A stretch of DNA of 64,000 nt from Heterostelium album PN500 (lineage: Eukaryota; Evosea; Eumycetozoa; Acytosteliales; Acytosteliaceae): NCBI RefSeq assembly GCF_000004825.1, contig NW_008805068.1, positions 1,240,001 to 1,304,000 of the forward strand. Reading direction: 5' to 3'. The notes below the pieces were generated by a model. It saw only the letters and a list, made by a program, of their open reading frames with translations, was not told the DNA's origin and did not search any database. Below, one piece after another: positions 34,473 to 44,902 of this stretch; position 1 is the first letter of the stretch; each line of letters starts with the position of its first letter. Position numbers and translations under genes: made by a program.

Positions 34473-36114
34473 ATGAAGCTATCGATTATTTTAGTTATAT
34501 TATATATTACATGTGCATGTAAGTAATTACTTGTCTATTTATCTTTCAATATTTACAAACAAATACACTATTAATTCAATTGATTCCAGTATCTGAACCA
34601 CTGTTCCACAGACTCAGATCCCCGTATCCCTACTACAGTAAAAGAAATCTAGGGGTTAAGTCTAATACTGAAGATCCTCCACCTCCACCATATGAAGAGT
34701 TTTACTATATGCAAACTTTAGATCACTTTAACTTTTACAACAAAGGATCATTCCCACAGCGTTATCTTGTTTCTGATACATATTGGACCAGACCAACTGG
34801 ACCAATCTGTGAATCACCAGTTCTTTTTTACACAGGAAATGAAGGTGATATTGTATGGTTCTATGAAAACTCGCAGTTTGTAACCAATGTTTTGGCAAAA
34901 GAGATGGGTGCTCTTCTTGTTTTTGCTGAGCATCGTTTCTATGGTGAAACAATGCCATTCGGAAACAGTTCATCTTTGCCAGAGAATATCGGGTACCTTA
35001 CCAGCGAGCAGGCTTTGGCAGATTATGCTCAACTGATCCCAGCGGTTTTGAGTGACCTCGGTGGTTCGCATTGCCCAGTATTAGCAGTCGGTGGATCGTA
35101 TGGTGGTATGCTTGCATCTTGGTTCAGAATGAAATACCCAAATATCATTGATGGTGCTTTGGCTGCATCTGCACCAATCCTTTACTTTTTAGGAACCAAT
35201 GCCAACTCTGAAGGTTTCAACGAGATTGCTACTATCGATTTCGCCGAAACCAGCTCTGAAGGTACCTGTGCTACTCGTATTCACAGTGCTTTCAACGAAA
35301 TCACCCAAATGTCCAATACACAGAATGGACTCAATGTTCTTACTAAAACCTTTTCACTCTGTGAAGAGTTAACCGAATGTAAGTGTGAAGACCCGATGAC
35401 ATATAAAACTTTTTTGATGTTAATTTTTATTTTCATTCAGTGAGCGATTTAATAAATTGGTTAGAGGCAGCGATCACCTACATGGCTATGGCCGACTATC
35501 CTTATCCAGCAAACTTTTTAGAGCCAATGCCAGGTAACCCCATTAATGTCTCGTGCTCGTTACTCGCAAAGGAAACTGACAATATCCAAGGTTTGGTACA
35601 AGTAATGAATGTCTACTTCAACTCCTCAGGTCAGGCCGGTCAATGTAACAATGTTTCTGTTTACACAACAGGTGCACTTGGATCTGATGGATGGGACTAT
35701 CAAGCATGCACAGAGATGGTCATGCCAATTTCTGCCAATGGTGTTCAAGATTTCTTCCCAGCAGCACCATGGTCATTGTCCCAGTTGACTCAATACTGTC
35801 AGCAGACATGGCAAGTCACACCCAATCCAAACTGGATAACCACTTACTACCAAGGTCAAGATTTAAGTCAAACTAGTAATATCATTTTTAGTAATGGTGT
35901 GTTAGATCCATGGCGTGCTGGTGGTGTTGTCAGCAATGACGGAGGTAATGACATTATCACGATCATTATCGATGGTGGAGCTCATCATCTCGATCTAAGA
36001 ATGCCAAACTCTGCAGATCCAACAGCTGTAACAAATGCAAGAGTTCTTGAAACAAAATATTTGATGCAATTTGCTCAAGAAGCCTCTTTCAAAAAACAAC
36101 TAAAATCCAAGTGA
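34473..36114 (+). CDS. serine carboxypeptidase, family S28 (prolylcarboxypeptidase/DPP7-like)
   Basis: Three exons: 34473-34518, 34590-35378 and 35441-36114; 502 residues. The short first exon encodes the signal peptide (KLSIILVILYITCA). The catalytic triad of S28 is intact: the nucleophile Ser in VGGSYGGML, Asp in NGVLDPWRAGG and His in DGGAHHLDLR. FAEHRFYGETMPFG and the N-terminal LDHFNFYNKGSFPQRY are hallmark motifs. These lysosomal enzymes cleave after proline, releasing C-terminal residues (PRCP) or N-terminal dipeptides (DPP7); which applies cannot be told. The length suits the family. A second lysosomal-type peptidase (sedolisin) lies two genes upstream. Confidence 0.94.
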
Positions 36115-36374
36115 AAAATAAAAATAAAAATTTTATTTTTTTTTCGTCAAATTATTAAACCGATCAAAGATTTGATCAACCAAAAACTCCATTGAAAAAT
36201 TGTTCGGTTTGTGAAAAAAAACAGAAGAATTTGGGTGAAACAGGTACTGCGAATTTACTGATTATTGGGTCAAGCAAACGGGCATTCAAAAAAAAATAAA
36301 TAAAAAAATTTTTAGAGGTCACACTTATATATTTTTTTTCACCAATTTTATATAAATATATATATAGAATTAAT

Positions 36375-38383
36375 ATGAAAACATATTTTACTGTTTTATT
36401 CATTTTCTTTATTACAATCAATAATATCAAATCAGAAGTAGCTTATTGGAATGGCACAGACTATTCCAATTTTATGACAGGCACAAATTGGGACCCATCA
36501 AATGTTCCCTCTACCTCTTCTACTTTATTCATTATTTCAAATAGCAGTGTTTTAGATACTGACAATGTAGTTATATATTCACTCATCCTTGGCAGCCCAT
36601 TGGAAGAAACTCCTACACTGATCATTCAAAATGGTGCCTCTTTTAGTGTTACCAACACAACTACGATTTACCATTCCGCTACTCTTCAAATGACAAACGG
36701 AAGTTTGGTTCAAATTCATAACTTGCAACAATCTGGAAATATAGTAGTAAATAATGGTACCCTAAATGTACTTGGTGCTCTAATTTCTAATGATTCAAAA
36801 ATAGAATTTCGTAAGTTAGTTAACTAAAGATCAGCAAGTTATCATTCACTAACATACTTTCAAATCCAACAGGTCATGGTCACCAAGCTATTGAAGGCTT
36901 ATTTGAGTTTGATACAAATTCAAATTTTGAAGTTGTTAACTCAGAGACTGAAATTACTGGAAATTATCTGTTCAGAAATCATTCAAGTTTATCAATTGAT
37001 AACTCTGTCGTAACATTCTCAAAGTCAAACAACTTAATAATGATGGACCAAACAGAGTTTTCCATTTCGAATTCAAAGCTGGATATCATTGGGTTGGCTA
37101 CTATTGGTTCAACTGTTTCTACCATTGTCCAAGACAGTACCCTCAGTATTGAAAGTCAGAATTTAAATGTATCATCAAGCCCCAAAGTTCAGAGGTCTAC
37201 ACTTAACGTATCTGGCAACTTAGTGTTTGGACCCTCTTCAGTCGTTGAGATGACAGACACTATATTAAATATTAATCCGACTGCGAATGTCACTGTTAAT
37301 TTTGAATTGACTGGAAAAAACCTTACCATAAATATCCTCGGAAATTTATTTTTTGCAAAGCAAGTGTCCAAGTTCATTTGTGACAACTGTACTGTAAATA
37401 TAAATGGAAATGGTTTGTTCAGATTCAACCTGTTTGCATTTGCCAACATTACCAACACCTATATCTATAACAATGCCAACGTATTTACCGCAGCCAAGAT
37501 GTATGTGCCATTTGGTAATCACATTGTGAACAGTGGAACCCTCGATTATTGTGCAGATATTTTCATCAACCAAAATAATAATACGATCGATCCAACTAAT
37601 ACAGACCGAATTATTACCAACACTGGGAAGTGGTTGTGCAATACTCCAATGCACAACTATTTGAATACTCCATTCTTGAACACTGGTGATATCCAAATGA
37701 CACGTGGGAATGTGACTTTCAACAGTTTGAAGCAAACCAATGGAAGCATTGCGCTTGTTGGTGGTACTCTTTTCGCAAATAATACTATCGAGATAGAATC
37801 TGGATCTCTATATGGAAATGGCAATGTTTATGGTAATATCTCGAACCAAGGAACCATTGGTAACCAAGCTTCCCTCAATACCACCGACAATATCACTATA
37901 CTTGGCAATCTTCATCAGAACAAAGGCCAAATAGTATTGAATATCAATTTAGACAGACATTCTCATCTCAATGTCAGTAGATTATTCAATGCAAGCAATG
38001 TCAATATCGTTGTCTATGTTAGCGATGATACACCAAGCAACACCAACATAACATTGATAAACTTTGATGAATTCCAGGGAAATATTAACTCTGTTACCAT
38101 TAGAACGTTCAACCCATCAACAGGAAAGCCAACAACATTCAATAAATGCAAGTACCAGTCTCAAAGAAATGAGAAATCGTTTGCAGTCTTGGTCGGTGAT
38201 GATTATGGTTGTGATAGACCAGGCAATGGTGGTGATAAGGTACCTCCTGGTGCCATTTTCGGCATAGTAATAGGTTTTGTTGTTGCTGCTGCATTGATTG
38301 CCTTAATTCTATACCACAGAACAAAAATAAGATTATTTTTTAAAAAATCATACACCAAACAAATCCAACTATCAAAGAAATAA
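36375..38383 (+). CDS. type I membrane surface glycoprotein, beta-solenoid-like
   Basis: Two exons: 36375-36810 and 36873-38383; 648 residues. There is a signal peptide (YFTVLFIFFITINNIKS), then an ectodomain with WNGTDYSNFMTGTNW, rich in Asn-X-Ser/Thr sites and short repeated patterns of alternating hydrophobic residues (LTINILGN, SVTNTTTIYHSATLQMTNGS) typical of beta-helix or pectate-lyase-like solenoids. There is one transmembrane helix near the end (AIFGIVIGFVVAAALIALIL) and a basic cytosolic tail of about 25 residues. Adhesion or matrix contact is inferred; no catalytic motif is visible. Its stop is only 57 bp from the convergent methyltransferase stop. Confidence 0.78.
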
Positions 38384-38440
38384 ATTAAACATACAGATAT
38401 AATTTTTTATTTATATATTTTATAGTCTAAAGTTTTAGAA

Positions 38441-39275
38441 TTATTGAGTTGGTTTTCTTTTAAAGATAATAAACTTCATAATCGATAAGAGATATTCATC
38501 CTCTATCAATAAAGATGTTTGGTTCTCTGTTGTACTTGATTGGTCTACTTTGAATATCGTATCAGTCGGTACCAAATAATGAATGAATCCATACTCCACA
38601 GATTTATCTATCAGATACTGATCGGTTTGTGATGATCGCGATTGGTAACAAAGAATAAATGATGAGCTTTCTTTATGTGAAAGCAACTGATTCACTGTTT
38701 GAAAAAGTGGTTCTATACTAGATTGCCAATAAACCACATCTGAACCAATGATGGTATCGAATCCTTCTGAGTTGGTCGATTGCTTAAAGGTGTTTTCAAT
38801 ATCGCTTTGATTCGACCAATCTAATTTAATGCATTCACAAGTTGGGTAACCATCTTTGGTAGACTGTTCGATGTTCATCTTGAGGAGATCAACAACTATA
38901 TCATTATAATCACTAAGTATACATCGTTTGCCGAGTCTTGCCAAAAATAATCCACACACACCAACACCTGAACCAACTTCCAGGATTGGATTGTTGGGGT
39001 CATAAATATTCGAGTTGTTAACAATATAACGAGTCAACATCTTTGCTGCCGGCCATATAACCTGTCCTGTTAGATCATAGTCAGCTTGAAGAGTTTTGTT
39101 AGTTAGATTAAGTTTGTGTTACCTTCAATATATACTTACTCGATGCAGAATTTAATACATAAAGATTTACAGACAAACCACAGCACTCAACTTCTTTTTT
39201 GGTATAAACTTTGTTTATAAATAAATCATTAAATATGAGCTCATCACCATTTTCGTTTGTTTCACTATTATTCAT
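38441..39275 (-). CDS. class I methyltransferase, METTL21/lysine-methyltransferase family
   Basis: Two exons: 39275-39140 and 39084-38441; 259 residues. Splicing yields YDLTGQVIWPAAKMLTRYI, where the (V/I)WPAA element precedes the SAM domain in this family. Motif I is ILEVGSGVGVCGLFLARLG; the post-I acidic residue is in LSDYND; IIGSDVVYW corresponds to the family's D/E-x-x-Y/F motif region. Members trimethylate lysines on chaperones and elongation factors; others have unknown substrates, and the target here cannot be told. Upstream lies a 960-bp spacer. Confidence 0.83.
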
Positions 39276-40236
39276 TCTAATTAAAAAATAAAATAAAAAA
39301 CTAAAAAGTTGCCGAAATAAATGTCTATCATAATTTAGCTGTGCGACATCAATGTTGCAAAATGTAGAATTTTTTTAAACTTTTCAGTTTAAACTATAGG
39401 TTATACCCTTTAAAATCAAATTATAATAAATGAGAAGAATAGATACTATTTTTTCTGTACATTTTATATTGTCAAAAAAAAAAGTTGATTTTGTTAACAT
39501 ATTTACCGAAAAATCATGGTTTTGTTGATCATTTAACAACCATTGTGGTCAATGAAAAGATATTAACCAAAACAAATCGAATTGATAGATTTAACAATCA
39601 ACTTTCAGTTTACAAATAGTCCAGGTAGAGTGATTGTGTTCAATTTAGTCCTATCTTTGTTATTTGTTCTTCTTAATCTCAAATTCTTTCTAAAGTGTCT
39701 TTTGTTGTTGATTGAAGAATCAACAAGACTGGTCAATTCTGGATGAAAAAAAAAAAAAAAACTCACTCAAAACCAAATAAGTAAATAGAATAACATTATT
39801 AAAACAAAGCTTCTTTCATTCTTCTATGATTATTTAATATTAATAAATTAAAAAAAAGAATAAATTAAACATTTTAAAATTTTCATTTCCAAAATTATGA
39901 AGATTGTTTTTTTAAAATTAAGCAAATTTTTTTTTTAGGAATAATAGTATCCATAATATATTATCCTTTCTATTTTATTCTTCGCCAATTTAATTATTCT
40001 TTCCAAGAAATAAAAGGAAATGATTTTTATTTATTTGTCAATCAAATAATATTATTCTAAAAGATTCTCCAATAAAAAAAATCAAAAAAATCAATCAAAA
40101 TTCTTCTATTTTTTTCACTTAGGTGATTGACAAACACCTAACTAATATAAATAGGTGGAACAATGTTGTTTCAAACATCCATTCTATAAGAATAAATCCA
40201 ATAAAATAAAATATTGGATTTATTCATTAATCAAAT
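39276..40236. other. intergenic region with inverted repeat
   Basis: AT-rich, non-coding. It contains a stem near its right end, TTAGGTG (40119-40125) / CACCTAA (40135-40141), with GATTGACAA inside and next to the loop. GATTGACAA also occurs upstream of the intact paralogue at 10.9 kb. Likely includes the ancestral promoter of the broken small gene that follows. Confidence 0.5.
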
Positions 40237-40573
40237 ATGTCTAACTCTAGTAATCGGAATAATTTATTATCTAAGGTCCCTTCAAGGTATATCCCCAAAG
40301 TTGGTATTCGAATGGGACGTTTAATAGAAAGTCCCCACGAAAGAAATTTAAGAATTATGAGAGAATTTAATAAAAGTTTTGGTAAGTAGAGTAGTTAAGA
40401 AATAATTGTTTTTCAAACTATTAACTTCTATTATAAAAGGCATATTAAAAACGAACCCATTGTAACTCCAAAAGAAAAAGATATCTTTATTAATTATATT
40501 TAATGATCCGGCCCCAGGTCCTGCCCCAACTAGTGGAAGGTCTGTCCAGGAAATTAATGAAGACATGCATTAA
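40237..40573 (+). pseudogene. broken paralogue of the 10.3 kb small gene
   Basis: Exon 1 (40237-40381, 145 bp, same length as in the intact copy) reads MSNSSNRNNLLSKVPSRYI and ends in a matching GT donor. After the acceptor at 40438-40439 the sequence still aligns to the intact copy (CCAAAAGAAAAAGATATC..., GATCCGGCCCCAGGTCC) down to a TAA at 40571-40573. Small length differences shift the frame: spliced as in the sister gene it stops after about eight residues (GILKTNPL). A second length change lies in the ATTAATTATATTTAATGAT stretch. A truncated 56-residue product remains possible, so loss of function is likely but not proven. Confidence 0.65.
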
Positions 40574-40637
40574 ACTTCTAATAAATGAAGAAAAATATAA
40601 GTTGTTGAACTGCTAATGTAAATTAATTAAATTTTTT

Positions 40638-41114
40638 TTATTTTTTTTCATTTTTCATGCCACCCAGGCATGATGGCGAGGGCTGTACACTAGAATTCTT
40701 TGCCCAAGATTCTACAGTCGCTGTTTTCACACTAAGAGCATGTACACCAGAGCTCAATTGCTCAGAGAGTGTGTTGTTCACCATTCTATGTTGTTCGATA
40801 AGTGATTTTCCTTTAAACATATCAGAAACAACGACTACCTTTATTTTTAAAATAAAATTGTATTAACTCAATCAATTCATTAAGAGTGACCAAATATTAA
40901 CAATGAACATTACTTTGAAATGAGTCTCTGAGCCTTTAGGAACGCTATGCATGTAACTCTCATTTAAAACCTCTAAATGTGAAGGTGAGAAACTATCTCT
41001 AAGCTTATTCTCAATGATCTGCTCTACTCTGCCTTTGCTATTTGTACTGCTCATTGATCTATATATTATATTGTTTGATAGTCTATATCCTACTCTACTA
41101 AAGCTATTCAACAT
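40638..41114 (-). CDS. bola1: BolA family protein, probably mitochondrial
   Basis: Two exons: 41114-40914 and 40838-40638; 133 residues. There is a short basic presequence (LNSFSRVGYRLSNN), then a complete BolA domain: VEQIIENKLRDSFSPSHLEV, NESYMHSVPKGSETHFKVV, SDMFKGKSLIEQHRMVNN, LSVKTATVESW. The invariant His in the QHR stretch and the candidate metal-ligand region are present. BolA1-type proteins partner monothiol glutaredoxin 5 in mitochondrial iron-sulfur cluster supply. Assignment to BolA1 rather than BolA3 rests on sequence feel and the presequence, so treat the number as tentative. Confidence 0.88.
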
Positions 41115-41642
41115 ATTACTTTATTTCTTTTTCTTTTTTTTTTGAAAATAAAAAAAAATTTGGTTTTAACATTTGTTTTTTGAATTAAAATTTACGAATA
41201 TTTTTAAAAAAAATGATGTTCTTCCTTCAACATGATGTGATATAATCACAAGTTAACTTTTTTGTTTTAAATAGAAAAATATTGTTGAGCAACAACAATA
41301 AAGGTGCATCGAACGAGCCACCCGGTTATCATTTATATTTTCTCCATTTTGATATGATAGTCGTGAATAATAATAGAATGTATTACCAGGGGCACACTCA
41401 GTGCAGGGAGTGGGTAAATAATCAAGTATATTCAAGATAACTAATTCAAATTTATTTTTTTTTTCTCCAAAAAAGTATAGGTTATTTTTTCCTTTAATTT
41501 GTTTATATATGGTATGTATCATTCTATAAATAAATAGATATAGGTAATACAATATAAGTACTGTATTAGTCCAGTGCACATTGTGCTGTCAACGCGTTAC
41601 ATATTTATATTCTTACACTATATTTCTATTTATTTGCACTGC

Positions 41643-41665
41643 AGTGAATTAGCACCTAATTCACT
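41643..41665. repeat. perfect hairpin, 10-bp stem
   Basis: AGTGAATTAG and CTAATTCACT are exact reverse complements separated by CAC. It sits next to a CAGTGCA-type word cluster. It may be a foldback remnant or a site of unknown use. Confidence 0.7.
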
Positions 41666-41688
41666 TTCATTCTTCCTTTCATCCATAT

Positions 41689-41689
<1 letters not shown>

Positions 41690-41728
<39 letters not shown>

Positions 41729-41730
41729 TC
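41690..41730. repeat. (CTTT)n microsatellite
   Basis: About ten perfect CTTT units in a row, flanked by decayed units (ATTCTTCC, CTTTCAAT). Confidence 0.9.
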
Positions 41731-42124
41731 AATCTTTCATCCACCTATTCTTTCATTCTTCCTTTCATACATTTATTTATTCATCCAATAATTTATTTAT
41801 TTCTCTATATATCTATTATATGTATTATATTTATTTATTTATATTTATCTTTATATCTATCTTAATATTTATATTTATTTTCAGTGTTATATTTATTTAT
41901 ATTTTTTATATTTATTTAAATATTATATTTATTTATATTTATATATTTATATTCATATATATTATATTTATTCATTTATTCATTTATTAACTCACTTTCT
42001 TGTCAATCTACTATCATACAAAGTTGCTTTTTCGTATCGCTAACATTATACAATTGAATTTTATATGGTTATTGTTGATTTGATTGTGTTTGATTCAAAT
42101 AAAAACCAAAAATTTAATATTTAG

Positions 42125-42224
42125 TAAAGATTGGCAAAGTGAAAGATACCAGCTTTATCCACTATTCAAGGAATCGATAGAAATTAAAGCTCACATATCG
42201 TGTGTTGAACCATTTCTATTTGAT
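42125..42224 (+). pseudogene. orphan exon-like fragment
   Basis: A 100-bp segment preceded by TATTTAG and followed by GTATGT, open in one frame as KDWQSERYQLYPLFKESIEI then SCVEPFLFD. Composition is far less AT-rich than its surroundings. No partner exons are visible on either side. It looks like one internal exon left from a duplicated or decayed gene; I do not recognise the protein. Confidence 0.35.
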
Positions 42225-42273
42225 GTATGTGCTTTATTTAATCAGTAGGGTCCATTGTTAAATATCTATTTCG

Positions 42274-42483
42274 CTAGTTGCCAATCTTTGATTTTCTCAT
42301 ATAAATTTCCCATATTACAATAACCATTTTTTGAACACCAATTTTTGATTGAAGATCTTTGAGAATTTGATTGAATCTTTCATAACATTGATAAATATGT
42401 CTGTCCCTGTATTCTTTGATCTCTCGGGTTCGTTGTAGCTTGCTCCGAACTCCGATGCAGATTGGAAAACTCATTTTACCCAT
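42274..42483 (-). CDS. doubtful small open frame
   Basis: 69 codons from an ATG at 42483, starting MGKMSFPICIGVRSKLQ; basic, with YRDRHIYQCYERF and a helical C-terminus. There are no homologues I can recall and no intron signals. Its composition is somewhat richer than flanking DNA, so it could be a fragment of the same lost gene as the 42125 segment on the other strand, or chance. Confidence 0.2.
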   Translation of the reverse strand: MGKMSFPICIGVRSKLQRTREIKEYRDRHIYQCYERFNQILKDLQSKIGVQKMVIVIWEIYMRKSKIGN

Positions 42484-42773
42484 CGAAAAACAGAGGCCAA
42501 ACTCTTTCAAAATTTTTTTAAAGAATAAAACAAACTTTATATTCTAAATCTACTATAAAAATACTTTCTATTTATCTAATTTTTATTAAAATCTAACAAG
42601 GTTTGATATTTTATTTTATTTTTTTAATATTAATCTCTAATGCAAAAACTTAGAAAAAAAAATTGTGAAAAACAACCACAAGCACTATCATTGAAAAAAA
42701 TTTAACATATTGCAAAACAATGTTGATCAAAGATAAAATATTATTATTATTATTATTATTATTATATTTATTG

Positions 42774-44225
42774 TTAAGATGATTTAAATTTTGAGGAATA
42801 ATCTCTCCATCTCTTCATTGCAGAGTTCCAGAATGACATGACTGGATGTGTGAGGCTATCGAGTGGACCGTGTTTATTCTTTTCCTCTTGGTCAAACTCT
42901 TGTATTAGTGTTTTCTGTTTGTCGGTGACCGATTTCGGTATGTTGACTATAAAATGTACGTATTGGTTGCCGTAGGACATATCGTTTACCGAGCGCACAC
43001 CTTTGTTCTTGAGGACGCGCTTCTCGTTCGGTTGGGTTCCGCTCGCCACCTTGAGATCGACCTCGCCAGTCAGAGTGGGTATGGTGATGGTGTCACCGAG
43101 TATCGCCTGGGTCAGGGAGATCGGCACGTTCAAGTGGATGTCGTTACCCTCGCGCTTAAAGAGCTCGTGCTCACTCACGCTGACATGCACATAGAGGTTA
43201 CCACGACGACCGCCCTTCTCGCCAGGCTCACCCTGTCCCGTCAACTTTATATTCATTCCATTGTTGATACCCTGAGGAATCTTTATATTCAACGTTCTAT
43301 TTCCTTGTACTGTACCCTTGCCACTACAGCTCGTACATTGATCCTTTATAATCTTTCCTTGTCCCTTACAAGACTTACAAGTTGACGCGAAAGCAAACAA
43401 TCCATTCGATTTTGTAATCTATTAAATAGCAATATTGTGATTAGCAATTGTGATTGATTGGTGATGTTGATGATGGTGATGATTACTTACTCTACCAGCT
43501 CCATTACATGTCTTACAGTTTGTCATTTTCGAACCGGGTTTGGCACCGGATCCGTCGCATGGTGTGCAGGTGGATGCACCGTAGAAGGTGACGTCTTTGT
43601 TGGTTCCGTTGACAGCTTCCATAAAGTCGAGGTTCAGCTTGATCTGGATGTCGGCACCGTTGACACGACCACCAGGACCACCGCCACCCATCATTCCCTC
43701 GCCAAAGAGATCGGAGAGGTTAAAGTGCTGGAAGATCTCCTCGTAGTTCATGTCGTTCGGGTTGAAGTCAGAGTTCTCGTAGGCTGCACCCTGGTGTCCT
43801 TGCGCGTCGTACATCGCACGCTTGTTCTCGTTCGAGAGGATATCATAGGCATTGCTAATCTCTGCAAACTTGCGGTGTGCATTTGGATCTTCACGATTAC
43901 GATCGGGATGGAACTTCTTGGCCAAATCGTAGAATGCTTTCTTGACGTCGGCTTTCGATGCGTCACGTGCCACACCCAACACCTCGTAGGGATCACGTTT
44001 CTCCTCACACAACGGTGAATTCGATCTGAAATATCTACATTGATTATTTTGTTGCTGCTGCTGACCAAACAAAGAAGTCGATGATAATGTCGATGGCGAT
44101 GAACCGTTGCACATCATCAATCTTGCAACATTTTGATTGAAAGTATTATTACCACTATTTCCACTTGAGGAAATAACAGTTTTTCTTAATGTATTCAAAG
44201 TTGCATAATTTAGATTTCTAATCAT
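42774..44225 (-). CDS. mitochondrial DnaJ (Mdj1/DNAJA3-type Hsp40)
   Basis: Two exons: 44225-43491 and 43418-42774; 459 residues. A basic presequence (MIRNLNYATLNTLRKTVISS) is followed by a J domain beginning DPYEVLGVARDASKADVKKA with HPD in KKFHPDRN. A Gly/Phe-poor linker follows (GEGMMGGGGPGGR), then the four-repeat zinc domain: CTPCDGSG, CKTCNGAG, CKSCKGQG and CTSCSGKG. The intron separates repeats two and three. The C-terminal substrate domains I and II follow (NIKIPQGINNGMNIKL, GDTITIPTLTGEVDL). It works with mitochondrial Hsp70 in protein import and folding. Type I architecture is complete. Confidence 0.94.
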
Positions 44226-44902
44226 TGTTTCTATATAGTGTATTTATATTTTTGTTGTATAGTATCTTGTTTTTATCTTTCTTATCTTATCGTTAACCAA
44301 CTATCATTAAAAGTTCACTAACTACCAACAATAAAATGATCTAATCAAATCTATTGAATGAAAAAAATAAAAATAAAAATAAAATACCAATAGAATTTAA
44401 ACGAAATCGATTTGTTCATTCATGAAATTCCCAAAAAAAAAAAAAAAAAAAAAAAAAAACTAATTTGAATAAAAAAAAAAAAATTTTTAAATTAATTAAA
44501 CCAACTAAGAGTTATTATAACAACAACTATATTTCTGAATAGATATTGATTGATCCATACCTTTCAAAATTTATTATTATATAAAACTCTTTTTATTTAT
44601 TTTATGTTATGATTTTGTTATTAAATTAAATTAAAAACAAACCTATCTTACTGATATAACTATTATTATTGTTATAACTACACATTTACATATTTATTTA
44701 TAATTTCTCATTTATCATTATTATTATTATCATAACCATTAAATTTTGAATTATTTTTATATTTTTTTTAATTTTTTGGAAAGTTTGCTTTGTTGTTCAT
44801 CTATATTTATTATAATACAAACATCAATAATATTAAATAAAAGATATTGATATTGATATTGATATTGGTGTATTGATATTGATATATATTGATATTGTTA
44901 TT
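44226..44902. promoter_or_regulatory. divergent intergenic region, DnaJ / CPSF73
   Basis: 677 bp of very AT-rich DNA including an A28-like run (about 44432-44459) and a repeated TTGATATTGATATTGATA tract just before the CPSF73 start. No defined motif. Confidence 0.4.

Larger units (their letters stand above)
41115..42773. other. 1.6 kb non-coding stretch with repeats and gene debris
   Basis: Between bolA and the DnaJ gene. It contains several AGTGCA/TGCACT-type words (41399-41406, 41572-41579, 41635-41645), a hairpin at 41643-41665, a CTTT microsatellite, a long low-complexity TTTAT region (41780-41990), one exon-like segment (42125-42224) and a doubtful minus-strand frame (42274-42483). No intact gene is convincing. 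Confidence 0.55.

Noticed and set aside
41290-41350. Possible tRNA B-box-like word (CGTTCGATGC) on the minus strand
   Set aside because: No matching A-box, no cloverleaf stems and no acceptor pairing could be drawn.
41574-41990. 138-codon plus-strand frame
   Set aside because: Made of Phe/Ile/Tyr/Leu from CTTT and TTTAT microsatellites; no ATG in a coding-like context and no coding character.
42274-42510. Extension of the minus-strand frame upstream of 42483
   Set aside because: The extension begins with TTG, not ATG; only the shorter frame is listed, at low confidence.
43458-44018. 186-codon plus-strand frame opposite the DnaJ gene
   Set aside because: The minus strand encodes a complete J domain with HPD and zinc repeats; this is a shadow.
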